Below, piece by piece: positions 63,820 through 64,000 of a DNA stretch of 64,000 nucleotides. The stretch covers positions 403,486 to 467,485 of the forward strand of contig NC_017094.1 in the NCBI RefSeq assembly GCF_000284315.1, read 5' to 3'. Made by a program: the position numbers and the translations under genes. The number at the start of each line of letters is the position of its first letter. Positions within the stretch are counted from its first letter, which is position 1. The notes below the pieces were generated by a model. The model was given only the letters and a program-made list of their open reading frames with translations, had not been told where the DNA came from and made no database searches. The stretch is from Leptospirillum ferrooxidans C2-3 (GTDB lineage Bacteria; Nitrospirota; Leptospirillia; Leptospirillales; Leptospirillaceae).

Positions 63820-64000
63820 TCATTCTTCAATTGGAATTGACTGCACCATGGGAGACGCGTCACATACTTCTGTGTATCCTGATAAGAGATCAAGTGCATG
63901 CCGGATAACCGGAATCAGGAGGCTTAAATGATCAGCAACGGCCTTTGGGCTCCCTGGTAAATTGATGATCAATGTTTTTCCCCGTGTTCCACAAACACCG
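63820..64000 (-). CDS. mogA: molybdenum cofactor protein MogA (C-terminal part)
   Basis: The C-terminal 60 residues of a MogA/MoaB-type molybdopterin adenylyltransferase: 'RGKTLIINLPGSPKAVADHL' then 'HALDLLSGYTE'. The enzyme adenylylates molybdopterin before metal insertion. The 5' part lies beyond the window. The 3' end is 121 bases from the IS3 element; the gap 63700-63819 shows nothing. Confidence 0.85.
   Translation of the reverse strand, partial: GVCGTRGKTLIINLPGSPKAVADHLSLLIPVIRHALDLLSGYTEVCDASPMVQSIPIEE

Overview
The window looks like chromosomal DNA of a Gram-negative, free-living bacterium. It encodes lipoproteins, TolC/RND efflux, LptE, MurJ and outer-membrane barrel proteins. The mix is a B12-dependent ribonucleotide reductase, rubrerythrin, a TtuA-type tRNA thiolase, UvrB, many PAS/GAF/GGDEF/EAL signalling proteins and roughly 50-55% GC. 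This fits an acidophilic Nitrospirota such as Leptospirillum, but that is an inference from gene content and style; no 16S or similar marker is present.

Left part (1-9.4 kb): a partial lipoprotein, an EamA exporter, a secreted PLD-type nuclease, a zinc-ribbon thioredoxin, a large M1 aminopeptidase, a YHS-SLOG fusion, a YnfA membrane protein translationally coupled to uvrB, and a DUF4321 protein. 9.8-14.1 kb is a signalling module: a globin-coupled histidine kinase, an Rcp1-like receiver and a receiver-GGDEF-EAL protein, probably linking a gas or redox signal to cyclic di-GMP. 14.2-21.6 kb is an ArsR-controlled TolC/MFP/RND pump with a DUF2892 protein and a zinc alcohol dehydrogenase. 21.6-27.9 kb holds small envelope proteins, an SPFH lipoprotein, Bcp peroxiredoxin, an MFS permease, a cation exchanger and a ChrR-like cupin.

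Middle (27.9-47 kb): a minus-strand block with a 4xGAF-PAS-GGDEF-EAL-CZB protein, a lipoprotein, a TPR/beta-barrel protein and a Ser/Thr-rich secreted protein with eight near-identical 87-bp repeats. Next come tRNA-Cys, uppP (apparently starting at AUU), nrdJ, rubrerythrin, a three-lipoprotein LpoB/COG3014/LPP20 operon, and tRNA-His.

Right part (47-64 kb): a sigma-54-type promoter drives a chemoreceptor. It faces a PAS-GGDEF protein whose N-terminus resembles the CheY-binding tip of FliM, and a perfect CRP/FNR-type palindrome lies upstream of that gene. A compact three-gene operon encodes a ubiquitin-like sulfur carrier, TtuA and a Cas4/RecB-like nuclease. Housekeeping genes follow, packed with overlaps (DUF721, HNH, murJ, rpsT, holA, lptE, leuS), then tRNA-Arg, a decayed transposase and an IS3-family element with a frameshifted orfA. 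The window ends inside mogA.

The best candidates for follow-up are the TtuB-TtuA-nuclease operon, the globin-coupled c-di-GMP module with an altered distal haem residue, the FliM-tipped diguanylate cyclase next to the sigma-54 chemoreceptor, and the repeat protein.
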